DNA of 64,000 nucleotides from Pseudomonas huaxiensis. Its GTDB lineage: Bacteria > Pseudomonadota > Gammaproteobacteria > Pseudomonadales > Pseudomonadaceae. The position numbers were made by a program, and so were the translations under genes. The stretch lies in the NCBI RefSeq assembly GCF_003231275.1, contig NZ_QKVL01000001.1:186001-250000 (forward strand). The letters run 5' to 3'. Below, in pieces: positions 41,201-49,236 of the stretch; within the stretch, counting starts at the first letter, position 1; each line of letters opens with the position of its first letter. A model generated the notes under the pieces. It searched no databases and was not told where the DNA came from. It worked only from the letters and a program-made list of their open reading frames with translations.

Positions 41201-42776
41201 CGGTCTGCTGCTCGCCTTCTGCCCGATCGCGGTTGCCGAAAAATGCCCCGGAGGCAAGGTCGCCCCGATACTCCTTGCGGGAGTCACTGCCCTTGAGCGA
41301 GGTTCCGGCGATCTCGAGTTCGGGGGCTTTGATGCTGATATCCGCGCTGCTTCGCAGCTCACTTCCGACGATGCGCGTTGGCCCCGCCGCCTCCACGGTC
41401 AGGTTGCGGCCCGAAAGCTGGCTGGGGCGCGCGCTTTCGCGGTAGTCGTGGGTGTCCTGGTCGCCGCGCCACAGGTGCTTGCGGTGACGAATGCGTTCGT
41501 CGCGGGTCACGCTGTCGATGCCGGCGCTGACCTCCAGCGTATTGCCGCTGCGCAGCTTCAGATCTCCGCCCGCCTGCACGCCGGCGGCCAGCAGGCGGGC
41601 GTCGCCACCGGCGTCGAGGGTGATGTCGCTGACCGCCTGAAAATCGCTGCCGGTGCTCAGGCGTTCGACTTCGCTGCCAGTACGCTCAAAGGTTTCGGTA
41701 GTGACGAACCACCACTTCTTGTCCCATTTCTCGTTGTCGCGGCGGATGCTTTCGCGGGTCTTGGCGTCGAGGGTGAGGTTTTTGCCGGTGCGGATCTTGA
41801 TCTGTTCGGCACGGCCTTCGATGGCGCTCAGCGTCATGTTGTCCTTTGCATCCAGCTCGAGGTTGCCTTTGCCAGCGTCCAGGCGACTGCGTTGCTGCGC
41901 GCTGCCGCTGATCTTCACGTCTCCGGCCGAGCGAATGCTGATGCCTTGGCGAGCGTCCATCGACGGCGCCTCGATCCGCACGCCCGCACCCTCGGCGGTG
42001 CTGATGATCCTGATGCGCCCAGCCTGCATTGCGCCGAACAGGCTGGCGTCGATGCTGCCCGGCGTGCCGGCCAGGTGTTCGACGATCTCGCCGCTGGCGC
42101 GGTTGATGCGGTTGCGGCCGACGGTCAGGTCCAGGTCGCCCGCTGCGCGGAGCGGGCCATGGCTTTCAATGCGCGGGGCGATCAGTTCCAGGGCGCCTTC
42201 GGCGTTGCTCAGCCCTTGCTTGCCGACGTGCAGCGCGCCGCTGGCGGTGAGGTTGTCGAGATGGCTGAGGCGGTTGTTCTCGATCTCCGGGCGCCCCACC
42301 AGGAATCCGGCGCGGGTGGTGTTGATGAAGCTGCCGCCGTTGATGGTGATGCCGTTGGGGTTGGCGAGGATGTAGTCGGCAGGCCGGCCGAAGATTTCCT
42401 GGGCGCCTTCGATGCTGGAGGCGTTGCGGCTGATGACCTCGTTGACGATGGTCGAGGCGGCCTGCCCGTGGAACTGCGGGTTGGCGCCGAGGGCGCCGGC
42501 CAGTTGCGAGTGACCGCCTTGCACTGCGTTGTTCAGGACCACGCCGGACTGGCCGACGTTGTAGTCGAGGAACTGGTTGTGGGACAGACCGCTGGGGCCG
42601 GGCGCGACAATGTCGATTACCGGTACGCCGTTGTGCTCGCCGATGGAGGGTGTGCCGGCCGGGCCAGTGGCGGGTTGCAGGCCGTTGTTGGCAATGGCGG
42701 TTGCGGGAGCCAGCAGGCTGACGCTGATCGCCCAGCGCAGCAGGTCGGGAGTGAATCGTGGATGCGGGTGATGCAT
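38244..42776 (-). CDS. TpsA-type filamentous haemagglutinin-like exoprotein
   Basis: A 1510-residue two-partner-secretion exoprotein. A signal peptide (ISVSLLAPATAIA) is followed by a TPS domain (residues ~40-280) with GLSHNQFLDYNVGQSGVVLN, then FGRPADYILANPNGITINGG and TTRAGFLVG. A long beta-helical region follows, rich in haemagglutinin repeats (GGDLKLRSGNTLEVSAG, AGGQLQLEAAKDLSVQA). It ends at VRLESRIVEKK without a VENN motif or toxin-like C-terminal domain, so it is an adhesin-type rather than a CdiA toxin. It lies 26 bases after its TpsB transporter gene, same operon. Confidence 0.88.
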   Translation of the reverse strand: MHHPHPRFTPDLLRWAISVSLLAPATAIANNGLQPATGPAGTPSIGEHNGVPVIDIVAPGPSGLSHNQFLDYNVGQSGVVLNNAVQGGHSQLAGALGANPQFHGQAASTIVNEVISRNASSIEGAQEIFGRPADYILANPNGITINGGSFINTTRAGFLVGRPEIENNRLSHLDNLTASGALHVGKQGLSNAEGALELIAPRIESHGPLRAAGDLDLTVGRNRINRASGEIVEHLAGTPGSIDASLFGAMQAGRIRIISTAEGAGVRIEAPSMDARQGISIRSAGDVKISGSAQQRSRLDAGKGNLELDAKDNMTLSAIEGRAEQIKIRTGKNLTLDAKTRESIRRDNEKWDKKWWFVTTETFERTGSEVERLSTGSDFQAVSDITLDAGGDARLLAAGVQAGGDLKLRSGNTLEVSAGIDSVTRDERIRHRKHLWRGDQDTHDYRESARPSQLSGRNLTVEAAGPTRIVGSELRSSADISIKAPELEIAGTSLKGSDSRKEYRGDLASGAFFGNRDRAEGEQQTVRGSQVVAGGALTVVADEVRVSGSRVSSTGDALLVSEKALLSVEAARESSTRSTNSKDSKLFGLLGSSTDTRQQRDTALVSDLASESNLRLASADELQVIGSRLKAGGQLQLEAAKDLSVQAATQAESSTSQQTDRGFYADARQTAEALDGKPASKQYVASAGYEVKKSERSTSQDTLVASQLSGAAITVGGKADVSLNSSNLDSSGAIDISGKTVTLGAQNTREQQLTTSSRSAGGLAVTAGMDRQGSGYEGAYQRREHEENLVDSRPSELKAAGQLRIKADTLINEAAQVSADEHLLVDATRVENRATASVRETRDSERNWQGSLGMSLETRDITRPIENLITGNEAARFQQAAVEDALAPPTLGADLALEHLNREQIGRSETARVSELSGATVKIQADEVSDTGTRYRAEKGGLQIDARTHQFVAAQDTSVETVERLEVGGTARVETSTGKDITGKLSGKGGSLSSSNTTTTARPGSLYGQQGIQIQLGSDGLYEGTAFDAGKGGLTLETAGNLSLPQANDHQEQSLRQLDGNAWLKGGSNPAGSALEARGYMDHKRSDSQDSQARVASIDSTGDVRLKAGGELTLTGIRIGNSGAKPTNIDVQAGGPLRVLAASDSHEASGDNIGGGGEVVFKMNDAGKGGGLGGHFSNGRISESDRRAQGAVFTAQQEVNLSSQARQDDAIHLEGLQASAERIKVAAENGGVLIESATSSERRDNLDLTVGAGIAVTPAATRDETKKGLYGRAQFNLDQRDNLLHQNSQLDAAQVGLYSMNDMQLNGVRVNAGRIEGVIGGDLQLASRQDRVNALKVNVDAQLSREKNPQGYLNAVRSFGGPLGASAEKKVGGAVQSADPGISPTLDLKVDYARRDSVASQSRLSGQESVVLQVGGDVKLSGADVRSSQGKVELGSERISQETLNGRDVRRVVGTNLSNAPVELGSDLVNTYKNGGMNLEDGDSSLDLGLLRTGGHDREVRLESRIVEKK

Positions 42777-42802
42777 GGGTGGTTTCTCTCTTGGTTGGGA
42801 GA

Positions 42803-44518
42803 TCAGAACGTCAGGTTCAGTTCGGCTAGCCAGTAGCCCGGTTCGAGGTCTTGGCGGCGAAGGCCGCTGGCATGCAGGGCGCGGTGGTAGTCGATGCGCA
42901 AGCGTCCTCCGGTAACGCTCAGTTGCAGGCCCGCGTGGGCACCGAGCAGACCTTGCGAAGGGCTGCCGTGGTCGTAGCGACTCCAGCCGGCGTCGAAGCC
43001 GACACTGGGGCGGATTTCCAGCGGCAAGGGCAGTGAAGGGGTCAGTGGCAGGCTGAAGGTGTTGCGCCAGACGGCGCCGCTGGCGCCGGAAACGGTGGCG
43101 CTGCGGAAACCGCGGACGGCGCTTTCGTCACTGAGCGGCATCTGTTCGGTGGCGAACAGGGGGACCGGGCTGTACTGCAGGTTCAGCTCACTGTCCCAAC
43201 GCCAGAGAAAGGCCGGGTTTGTACCTTGTCCCCTGCGCCAGAGATTTGCTTGGTACCTGTCGAACAGAGGGTCGGGCGAATGTGGACTTGCCGCACGGTC
43301 GTCAGACCCGAACCAGCCCAATCCACGGCTGTAAGCCAATGTGGCGCTCCATAGCGCCTCGTCGTGCCAGGTCAGATTGAGGCTGGTTTCCAGTCTGGTA
43401 AGCGTGGGGCTTTGCAGGCGAAGCTGCTGCTTGTGAATGGATAAACGGCTGTCCATGCGACTGTAATTCAGGCGAATGCTGGCGTTGAGGGCTGCCGAGG
43501 CGTTGTGCCACAACGCGCGATCCAGGCCGAGTCCATAGAGATCGCTTTCACCCTTGCTGCTTCTAAGGCCGCCGGGCTGGCGACTGCCGAATTCTCCTCG
43601 TGCCACATACAGGTTCAAATCCCAGGGGCCGTAGGGCGTCTGGTAGGTAAGAGAATGGATCGTCTGGTCGGCGAAACCGGAAGGCAGGCTTTGGTTGTTG
43701 CGAAGGACCAACCGGTCGTTGTGTCCCAGAGGGCTATCGATACTCAAGGTGAGTGAAAGCCGCTCGGAGATTGATTGTTCGTCTCCCAGGTTTTCGTAAC
43801 GGGTATCCAGCCGCCAGCGCGACGCGGGCTTACGCTGCGACCTGATCACCACTCGCGTCCCGCCCTGCAACTCTCCAGGCTCCAGGTCCGCACTGAGGTC
43901 GAACGCTTGCAGCCTGTTCATCTGGTTCAACCCCTGCTCCAGTGCCGCCAGGGTCAAGGGCAGCCCCACCAGGTCAGGAAAGGCACGGGACAGCGACAGC
44001 GGCAGGTCCGGATCATCGAACTCCACCGATTCGGCGAAGCCCTCGACGATCACGATGTCGAGGCTGGCCCCGGCTGCCGGGGCATTGGCCAGATACGGCC
44101 GGGCAGCCAGATAGCCCTGTTCCAGGTAGGCGCGGGTAATGGCCTTGAGCACCGCGTTGATGCGTGCTTCGTCCATGCACGGCTGCAGCAGCGGCTCGAG
44201 CACCCGGTTCAAAGCCTTGGCAGAAATCAGCGTATTGCCCGCCAGACGCACAGCGGAGATCGGCCAGCATCGGTCGCTGGCAGACGTGCTCGCGGTCGCC
44301 TCGGCGGGGGCGTTGATCGCTGTGGGCGCGGTGAGTTGGCGTAAGCGCAGTTGCCGCTCCCGTTCATCGGCCTCGTGGCGTTGCTCCCGCAGCAGGGGCA
44401 GGAGTGAGGTAGCGTCGTCGGCATCAGCGCATGGTGCGGGTAGCAAACACAGGGCGATAAGGATCATCGAGGCCAGCGCACGGCAACGCGGGCCTCCGGT
44501 TCGTGATGAACAGGGCAT
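42803..44518 (-). CDS. TpsB outer-membrane transporter (ShlB/FhaC/HecB family)
   Basis: A 571-residue Omp85-related transporter. It has a signal peptide (MILIALCLLPAPCADA, preceded by 17 residues if ATG 44518 is used, which has AAGGA upstream). A POTRA_2 domain (AVRLAGNTLISAKALNRVLE, LEQGYLAARPYLANAP) and a 16-strand barrel follow, with the conserved barrel motif RGFRSATVSGASGAVWRN and a C-terminal LNLTF. It secretes the adjacent TpsA across the outer membrane. Confidence 0.9.
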   Translation of the reverse strand: MPCSSRTGGPRCRALASMILIALCLLPAPCADADDATSLLPLLREQRHEADERERQLRLRQLTAPTAINAPAEATASTSASDRCWPISAVRLAGNTLISAKALNRVLEPLLQPCMDEARINAVLKAITRAYLEQGYLAARPYLANAPAAGASLDIVIVEGFAESVEFDDPDLPLSLSRAFPDLVGLPLTLAALEQGLNQMNRLQAFDLSADLEPGELQGGTRVVIRSQRKPASRWRLDTRYENLGDEQSISERLSLTLSIDSPLGHNDRLVLRNNQSLPSGFADQTIHSLTYQTPYGPWDLNLYVARGEFGSRQPGGLRSSKGESDLYGLGLDRALWHNASAALNASIRLNYSRMDSRLSIHKQQLRLQSPTLTRLETSLNLTWHDEALWSATLAYSRGLGWFGSDDRAASPHSPDPLFDRYQANLWRRGQGTNPAFLWRWDSELNLQYSPVPLFATEQMPLSDESAVRGFRSATVSGASGAVWRNTFSLPLTPSLPLPLEIRPSVGFDAGWSRYDHGSPSQGLLGAHAGLQLSVTGGRLRIDYHRALHASGLRRQDLEPGYWLAELNLTF

Positions 44519-44643
44519 GGGGCGTCCTTATTCTTTTGTTCGAGGACGGATTGTTGTTTTCAGGCGAGGTGAATCTAAGGGAGGTGCTACCCGGTTGAAT
44601 GCTGGGGATCAGCGCGAAGTGGAGTAGGGAAAAAGCGCGAGAG

Positions 44644-44663
44644 GCCTCGGAAATTTCCGAGGC
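44644..44663 (-). terminator. Palindromic terminator downstream of the L,D-transpeptidase gene
   Basis: GCCTCGGAAATTTCCGAGGC is a perfect 20-base palindrome. On the minus strand it is followed by CTCTCGCGCTTTTT, a plausible intrinsic terminator separating the transpeptidase gene from tpsB. Confidence 0.65.
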
Positions 44664-44716
44664 TTGTCAGGAGGGAGGAAATTGTCCGGCGCGGAGGGGG
44701 CGTCGGAGCAGGTCGA

Positions 44717-45286
44717 TCAGGGGCGGATTTCGATCATGGTGCCGTCTTGCACCAGGCCCCAGACTTCGCGCATGTCGACGTTGCGCATGGCGATGCAGCC
44801 TTCGGTCCAGTCGAGGGTGTGAAACAGCTCTTCGGGGTTGTCTTCGGTGTCTGGCGTGCCGTGGATCATGATCATCCCGCCGGGCGGGACGTTGTCGCGG
44901 CGAGCCTTGGCGGAATCGCTCACGTTCGGGTAGGACACGTGGATCGCCAGGTTGTAACGGTCGGAAATCTTGCGCCAGTCCAGCCAGTAGAAGCCTTCCG
45001 GGGTGCGTTTGTCGCCTTCGCGCTCTTTGGCCCCCTTGGGTTGCTTGCCCAGGGAAATGCGGTAGGTCTTCAGCGGTGCGCCGTCGCTGATCAGTTGCAG
45101 GCGACGTTCGGACTTGAGCACCAGCACCTTGTCGATCCGTCCGCTTGAGCGGGGCTCAGGGGCGCGGGCGGGAGAGACTGAAGTGGGTGCATCCTTCAGC
45201 ACCGGTTTGGTGACGATGGTTTCGGTGAATGCCGCCTGGGACACCGAAGCCACACTCAGGCAGAAAAGGGCAAGCAACCAGCGCAT
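44717..45286 (-). CDS. L,D-transpeptidase family protein (YkuD domain)
   Basis: A 189-residue periplasmic protein with a signal peptide (MRWLLALFCLSVASVSQA) and a YkuD domain: IDKVLVLKSERRLQLISDGA, MIMIHGTPD, and the catalytic cysteine in DWTEGCIAMRNVDMREVW. Such enzymes make 3-3 crosslinks in peptidoglycan or attach proteins to it. It lies just downstream of the Nudix gene on the same strand. Confidence 0.9.
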   Translation of the reverse strand: MRWLLALFCLSVASVSQAAFTETIVTKPVLKDAPTSVSPARAPEPRSSGRIDKVLVLKSERRLQLISDGAPLKTYRISLGKQPKGAKEREGDKRTPEGFYWLDWRKISDRYNLAIHVSYPNVSDSAKARRDNVPPGGMIMIHGTPDTEDNPEELFHTLDWTEGCIAMRNVDMREVWGLVQDGTMIEIRP

Positions 45287-45313
45287 GAAACGGTATCCCT
45301 GAAAATCGCGGTT

Positions 45314-45874
45314 TTACGAATCGGTCTTGGGTGGCGGGGCGAACGACGCTGACAAGCTCTCGGTATGAACCGGGTAGTGCTGCCGTTCGCGGTCCCGATA
45401 GTAGCATTCTAGTGTGACGCGGATCGTCCTGAAAGCCAGCTCGTCCCAAGGGATCTCGTTTTCTTCGAACAGGCGCACTTCCAGGCTTTCTTCGCCGATG
45501 TCGAAGTCCAGGTCGGCCAGTTCGGCGCGGAAGAACACGTGCACCTGATTGATGTGCGGCAGGTCGTACAGGTGATACAGGCTCATCTCGCCCAGGCGCG
45601 CGCAGGCTTCCTCGACGGTTTCTCGGCGGGCGGCCTGTTCCATGGTTTCGCCGTTTTCCATGAATCCGGCGGGCAGGGTCCAGTAGCCGCGTCGCGGCTC
45701 GATGGCGCGGCGGCACAGCAGCACCTTGCTGCCGTGGTTCGGCAGCACGCCGGCGACGATGTTGGGATTCTGGTAATGGATGGTCTGGCAGTGATCGCAG
45801 ACGTAACGCAAGCGCGAGTCGCCTTCGGGTATGCGCTGGGTGACCGCTTTGCCGCACGCGCTGCAGTATTTCAT
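45314..45874 (-). CDS. Nudix hydrolase with N-terminal zinc ribbon
   Basis: A 186-residue protein. Two CxxC pairs at the start (CSACG, CDHC) form a zinc ribbon, as in NudC-like and Pseudomonas Nudix proteins. The Nudix box is GFMENGETMEQAARRETVEE, with an alanine where glycine usually follows. The substrate is probably a nucleoside diphosphate derivative. ATG 45874 begins MKYCSACGKAV; upstream codons look non-coding. It is divergent from the CoA pyrophosphatase gene. Confidence 0.88.
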   Translation of the reverse strand: MKYCSACGKAVTQRIPEGDSRLRYVCDHCQTIHYQNPNIVAGVLPNHGSKVLLCRRAIEPRRGYWTLPAGFMENGETMEQAARRETVEEACARLGEMSLYHLYDLPHINQVHVFFRAELADLDFDIGEESLEVRLFEENEIPWDELAFRTIRVTLECYYRDRERQHYPVHTESLSASFAPPPKTDS

Positions 45875-46005
45875 GCTTATCTTCCTGAGAGTTGCCGCTA
45901 TCTTCGCGCCGCGGTCGCGCGGCCCGCAAGTGCGATCGTCGCCGGGGCTTGGGCGGGGCGCGGCTTTGGTGCATGATGCAGAACGCTTCTGGAACGAGAG
46001 AGACC

Positions 46006-46605
46006 ATGCTGGACGAGCTACTTCGCCGAGTGAGCAGTCACACACCAGGCACCCTGGAAACCGATCGACGTTTTCCCGAGGCTGCGGTGCTGCTGCCGAT
46101 CACCCGTAGTGAAGAGCCCGAGTTGGTATTGACCTTGCGCGCCAAGGGCCTCTCGACCCACGGCGGTGAAGTAGCTTTCCCTGGCGGGCGCCGCGACCCG
46201 GAAGATCCCGACCTGATCTACACCGCCCTGCGTGAAGCCGAGGAAGAGATCGGCCTGCCGCCCGGTCTGGTGGAGGTTATCGGTCCATTGACTCCGCTGG
46301 TGTCGTTGCACGGATTGAAAGTCACGCCTTTCGTCGGGCTGATTCCCGATTATGTCGAGTACCGCCCCAATGATGCCGAGATCGCCGCTGTCTTCAGTGT
46401 GCCGCTGGAGTTCTTCCGCCAGGACCCGCGCGATCACACCCACCGCATCGATTATCAGGGCCGCAGTTGGTACGTCCCCAGCTATCGCTTCGGCGAGTAC
46501 AAGATCTGGGGCCTGTCGGCGATCATGATCGTCGAGTTGGTCAACCTGCTCTACGATGCGCGCATCAGCCTGCACCATCCGCCTGAACGCTTCACCCCAC
46601 TCTGA
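46006..46605 (+). CDS. CoA pyrophosphatase (Nudix)
   Basis: A 199-residue Nudix hydrolase of the NudL/YeaB type. It has the CoA-specific signature [19 protein letters not shown] joined to the Nudix box ([13 protein letters not shown]). It is predicted to cleave coenzyme A to 3',5'-ADP and 4'-phosphopantetheine. It starts an apparent plus-strand cluster with the gamma-carbonic anhydrase and DUF1289 genes. Confidence 0.88.
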   Translation: MLDELLRRVSSHTPGTLETDRRFPEAAVLLPITRSEEPELVLTLRAKGLSTHGGEVAFPGGRRDPEDPDLIYTALREAEEEIGLPPGLVEVIGPLTPLVSLHGLKVTPFVGLIPDYVEYRPNDAEIAAVFSVPLEFFRQDPRDHTHRIDYQGRSWYVPSYRFGEYKIWGLSAIMIVELVNLLYDARISLHHPPERFTPL

Positions 46606-46646
46606 GCGGGACCACCCGCCGCGAACCCCACCGTGAGGAACCACGC

Positions 46647-47171
46647 ATGAAATACCGTCTGGGCGACTTTCGGGTCGAAACCCATCCACAAAGCTGGGTG
46701 GCGCCCAATGCCACGCTGATCGGCAAGGTACGCCTGCAGGCGGGCGCCAATGTCTGGTTCAATGCTGTTCTGCGCGGCGACAACGAACTGATCGACATCG
46801 GCGAGAACAGCAACGTCCAGGACGGCACGGTGATGCACACCGACATGGGCTCGCCACTGACCATCGGCAAGGGCGTGACCATCGGCCACAATGCCATGCT
46901 CCATGGCTGCTCGGTGGACGACTACAGCCTGATCGGCATCAATGCGGTGATCCTCAACGGCGCGCGGATCGGCAAGCACTGCATCATCGGCGCCAACGCG
47001 CTGATCCCCGAAGGCAAGGAAATCCCTGACGGCTCGCTGGTCATGGGCTCGCCGGGCAAGGTGGTGCGCGAACTGACCGAGGCGCAGAAGAAGATGCTGG
47101 AGGCCAGTGCCGCCCATTACGTGCACAACGCCCAGCGTTACGCCCGCGACCTGGCGCCGCAGGAGGATTGA
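46647..47171 (+). CDS. Gamma-carbonic anhydrase family protein
   Basis: A 174-residue left-handed beta-helix protein. Hexapeptide repeats include [20 protein letters not shown], and the zinc-binding histidines are in VMHTDMG and IGHNAMLHG. The family (YrdA/CaiE-like) includes active carbonic anhydrases and inactive homologues. The TGA overlaps the start of the next gene (TGATG). Confidence 0.9.
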   Translation: MKYRLGDFRVETHPQSWVAPNATLIGKVRLQAGANVWFNAVLRGDNELIDIGENSNVQDGTVMHTDMGSPLTIGKGVTIGHNAMLHGCSVDDYSLIGINAVILNGARIGKHCIIGANALIPEGKEIPDGSLVMGSPGKVVRELTEAQKKMLEASAAHYVHNAQRYARDLAPQED

Positions 47172-47383
47172 TGAGCACCGCTGAAAGGCCTGTGGCCTCA
47201 CCCTGCGTCAGCATTTGCGCACTGGACGAACAAGACATCTGCACCGGCTGCCAGCGCACCGCCGCTGAAATCACCCGCTGGGGCCGGATGGACAACACCG
47301 AGCGCCGGCAGGTGCTGCGCTTCTGCCACGAGCGCGCGGTGGCCGCCGGTCTGGTCTTCGCCCAACCCCGCACGGCGAACTGA
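47171..47383 (+). CDS. DUF1289 protein
   Basis: A 70-residue cysteine-rich protein with the DUF1289 pattern ASPCVSICALDEQDICTGCQ, followed by EITRWGRMDNTERRQVL. Four cysteines suggest a metal site. The start overlaps the carbonic anhydrase stop. Function unknown. Confidence 0.85.
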   Translation: MSTAERPVASPCVSICALDEQDICTGCQRTAAEITRWGRMDNTERRQVLRFCHERAVAAGLVFAQPRTAN

Positions 47384-47396
47384 TTCCCGGGGCTTG

Positions 47397-47429
47397 GCCG
47401 CACGCGGGCTGTGAAGTACCCTGTGCGGC
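47397..47429 (+). other. Stem-loop just upstream of the VUT-family transporter gene
   Basis: GCCGCAC at 47397-47403 pairs with GTGCGGC at 47423-47429, with a possible inner CGGG/CCCT pair. It lies 18 bases before the ATG. It could be the terminator of the preceding genes or a leader structure; no known riboswitch motif is recognised. Confidence 0.35.
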
Positions 47430-47447
47430 TTGCTACCGGTGCCCCCA

Positions 47448-47915
47448 ATGTTCTTTCTCATCGCCTATATCAGCAGCGTGGTGCTCATCAACTACGCCTT
47501 CTCCAGTGCGCCGCACCTGGACGTCATCTGGTCCGCCTGGGGCGGATTGGTGTTCGTCCTGCGCGACATGGTGCAGACCCGCTTCGGTCACGGCGCGCTG
47601 GTCGCCATGCTGGCGGCGCTGGTGCTGTCCTACGTCACCTCCGACCCGACCATCGCCCTGGCCAGCGCCACTGCGTTCGCGGTGTCCGAGTTGATCGACT
47701 GGGTGGTGTTCAGCATCACCAAGCGCCCGCTGCATGACCGCCTGTGGATCAGTTCCGCGCTGAGCATTCCGCTCGACACCTTCATTTTCTTCGGCATGAT
47801 CGGCGCCCTGACGCCGGCCGTGGTCGGCACCGCGCTGGCCTCGAAGTTCGCCGGCGTCACCGCAGTCTGGCTGGCCATGGCCTGGCGGGTGCGGAAAAAC
47901 GCCATCGCCGGCTGA
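47448..47915 (+). CDS. VUT-family (queuosine-precursor-transporter-like) membrane protein
   Basis: A 155-residue protein with about five membrane segments. The segment SELIDWVVFSITKRPLHDRL followed by ISSALSIPLDTFIFFGM fits the VUT_1/DUF165 family, whose best-known member YhhQ imports 7-cyano-7-deazaguanine. It is shorter than YhhQ, so the substrate is uncertain. The start is ATG 47448; no strong ribosome-binding site is seen. Confidence 0.7.
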   Translation: MFFLIAYISSVVLINYAFSSAPHLDVIWSAWGGLVFVLRDMVQTRFGHGALVAMLAALVLSYVTSDPTIALASATAFAVSELIDWVVFSITKRPLHDRLWISSALSIPLDTFIFFGMIGALTPAVVGTALASKFAGVTAVWLAMAWRVRKNAIAG

Positions 47916-48009
47916 GCCGCGACGGCGTTCAAGCATGTAAAATGTGCCCCTTTCGCTGGCCCGCACCGTGCTGGGGCGGCCATGGATTCCTTCCCTTTGA
48001 GGACCTGAG

Positions 48010-49191
48010 ATGACCCGTATCGGAACCCCATTGTCGCCCACCGCGACCCGTGTACTGCTCTGTGGCTGTGGCGAGCTGGGCAAGGAAGTGGTGATCGAGC
48101 TGCAACGCCTGGGCGTCGAAGTGATCGCCGTGGACCGTTACGCCAATGCCCCGGCCATGCAGGTGGCGCATCGCAGCCACGTGATCAACATGCTCGACGG
48201 TGCCGCCCTGCGTGCGGTCATCGAGGCCGAGAAGCCGCACTACATCGTCCCGGAAATCGAAGCCATTGCCACCGCGACCCTGGTCGAGCTGGAAGCCGAA
48301 GGCTTCACCGTGGTGCCTACCGCCCGCGCCGCGCAACTGACCATGAACCGCGAAGGCATCCGTCGCCTGGCGGCTGAAGAGCTGGACCTGCCAACCTCGC
48401 CGTACCACTTCGCCGACACCTTCGAGGACTACAGCAAGGCCGCCCTGGACCTGGGCTTCCCGTGCGTGGTCAAGCCGGTGATGAGTTCGTCGGGCAAGGG
48501 CCAGAGCCTGCTGAAAAGCGCCGACGACCTGCAGAAAGCCTGGGACTACGCTCAGGAAGGCGGCCGTGCCGGCAAGGGGCGGGTGATCATCGAAGGCTTC
48601 ATCGATTTCGACTACGAAATCACCCTGCTGACCGTTCGTCATGTTGGCGGTACCACCTTCCTGGCACCTGTCGGCCACCGTCAGGAGAAGGGCGACTACC
48701 AGGAATCCTGGCAGCCACAGGCCATGAGCCCGGTGGCGCTGGCCGAGTCCGAGCGTGTGGCCAAGGCGGTCACCGAGGCGCTGGGCGGCCGTGGCCTGTT
48801 CGGCGTCGAACTGTTCGTCAAGGGCGATCAGGTGTGGTTCAGCGAAGTCTCGCCGCGCCCGCATGACACCGGCCTGGTGACCCTGATTTCCCAGGACCTG
48901 TCGCAGTTCGCTCTGCACGCCCGGGCGATTCTCGGCCTGCCGATCCCGTCGGTCCGTCAGTTCGGCCCGTCGGCTTCCGCAGTGATTCTGGTGGAAGGTC
49001 AGTCGCAGCAGACCGCGTTCGACAACCTCGGCGCCGCCCTGGCCGAGCCTGATACCGCGCTGCGCCTGTTCGGCAAGCCGGAAGTCAACGGTCAGCGCCG
49101 CATGGGCGTGTGCCTGGCGCGCGACGAGTCGATCGAGGCCGCCCGGGCCAAGGCGACCCGCGCCTCGCAAGCAGTCAAGGTCGAACTCTAA
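48010..49191 (+). CDS. purT: Formate-dependent phosphoribosylglycinamide formyltransferase
   Basis: A 393-residue ATP-grasp enzyme making formyl-GAR from GAR, formate and ATP. It begins with [20 protein letters not shown] and has the ATP-grasp elements [20 protein letters not shown] and [20 protein letters not shown]. The family ending [16 protein letters not shown] is present. It works in the same pathway as purL, 10 kb away, and guaBA. Confidence 0.95.
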   Translation: MTRIGTPLSPTATRVLLCGCGELGKEVVIELQRLGVEVIAVDRYANAPAMQVAHRSHVINMLDGAALRAVIEAEKPHYIVPEIEAIATATLVELEAEGFTVVPTARAAQLTMNREGIRRLAAEELDLPTSPYHFADTFEDYSKAALDLGFPCVVKPVMSSSGKGQSLLKSADDLQKAWDYAQEGGRAGKGRVIIEGFIDFDYEITLLTVRHVGGTTFLAPVGHRQEKGDYQESWQPQAMSPVALAESERVAKAVTEALGGRGLFGVELFVKGDQVWFSEVSPRPHDTGLVTLISQDLSQFALHARAILGLPIPSVRQFGPSASAVILVEGQSQQTAFDNLGAALAEPDTALRLFGKPEVNGQRRMGVCLARDESIEAARAKATRASQAVKVEL

Positions 49192-49201
49192 GGCTGTAGA
49201 T

Positions 49202-49232
49202 GCGGGGCGGGCCGTCTGGCTCGCCCCGCTTT
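49202..49232. terminator. Bidirectional terminator between purT and the MFS gene
   Basis: GCGGGGCGGGCC at 49202-49213 pairs with GGCTCGCCCCGC at 49218-49229 (one wobble position), followed by TTTG. The flanking genes converge here. Confidence 0.7.
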
Positions 49233-49236
49233 GTGC

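Noticed and set aside
38244-42776. CdiA-type contact-dependent inhibition toxin
   Set aside because: No VENN motif, no distinct C-terminal toxin domain and no downstream immunity gene; the protein ends within the beta-helical region.
40422-42836. 804-codon plus-strand frame opposite tpsA
   Set aside because: The alanine/valine-rich shadow matches the repeat structure of tpsA on the other strand and has no signal peptide or family motif.
47397-47429. preQ1 riboswitch ahead of the VUT-family transporter
   Set aside because: Only a simple GC stem-loop is present; the conserved preQ1 aptamer core and A-rich tail are not seen.
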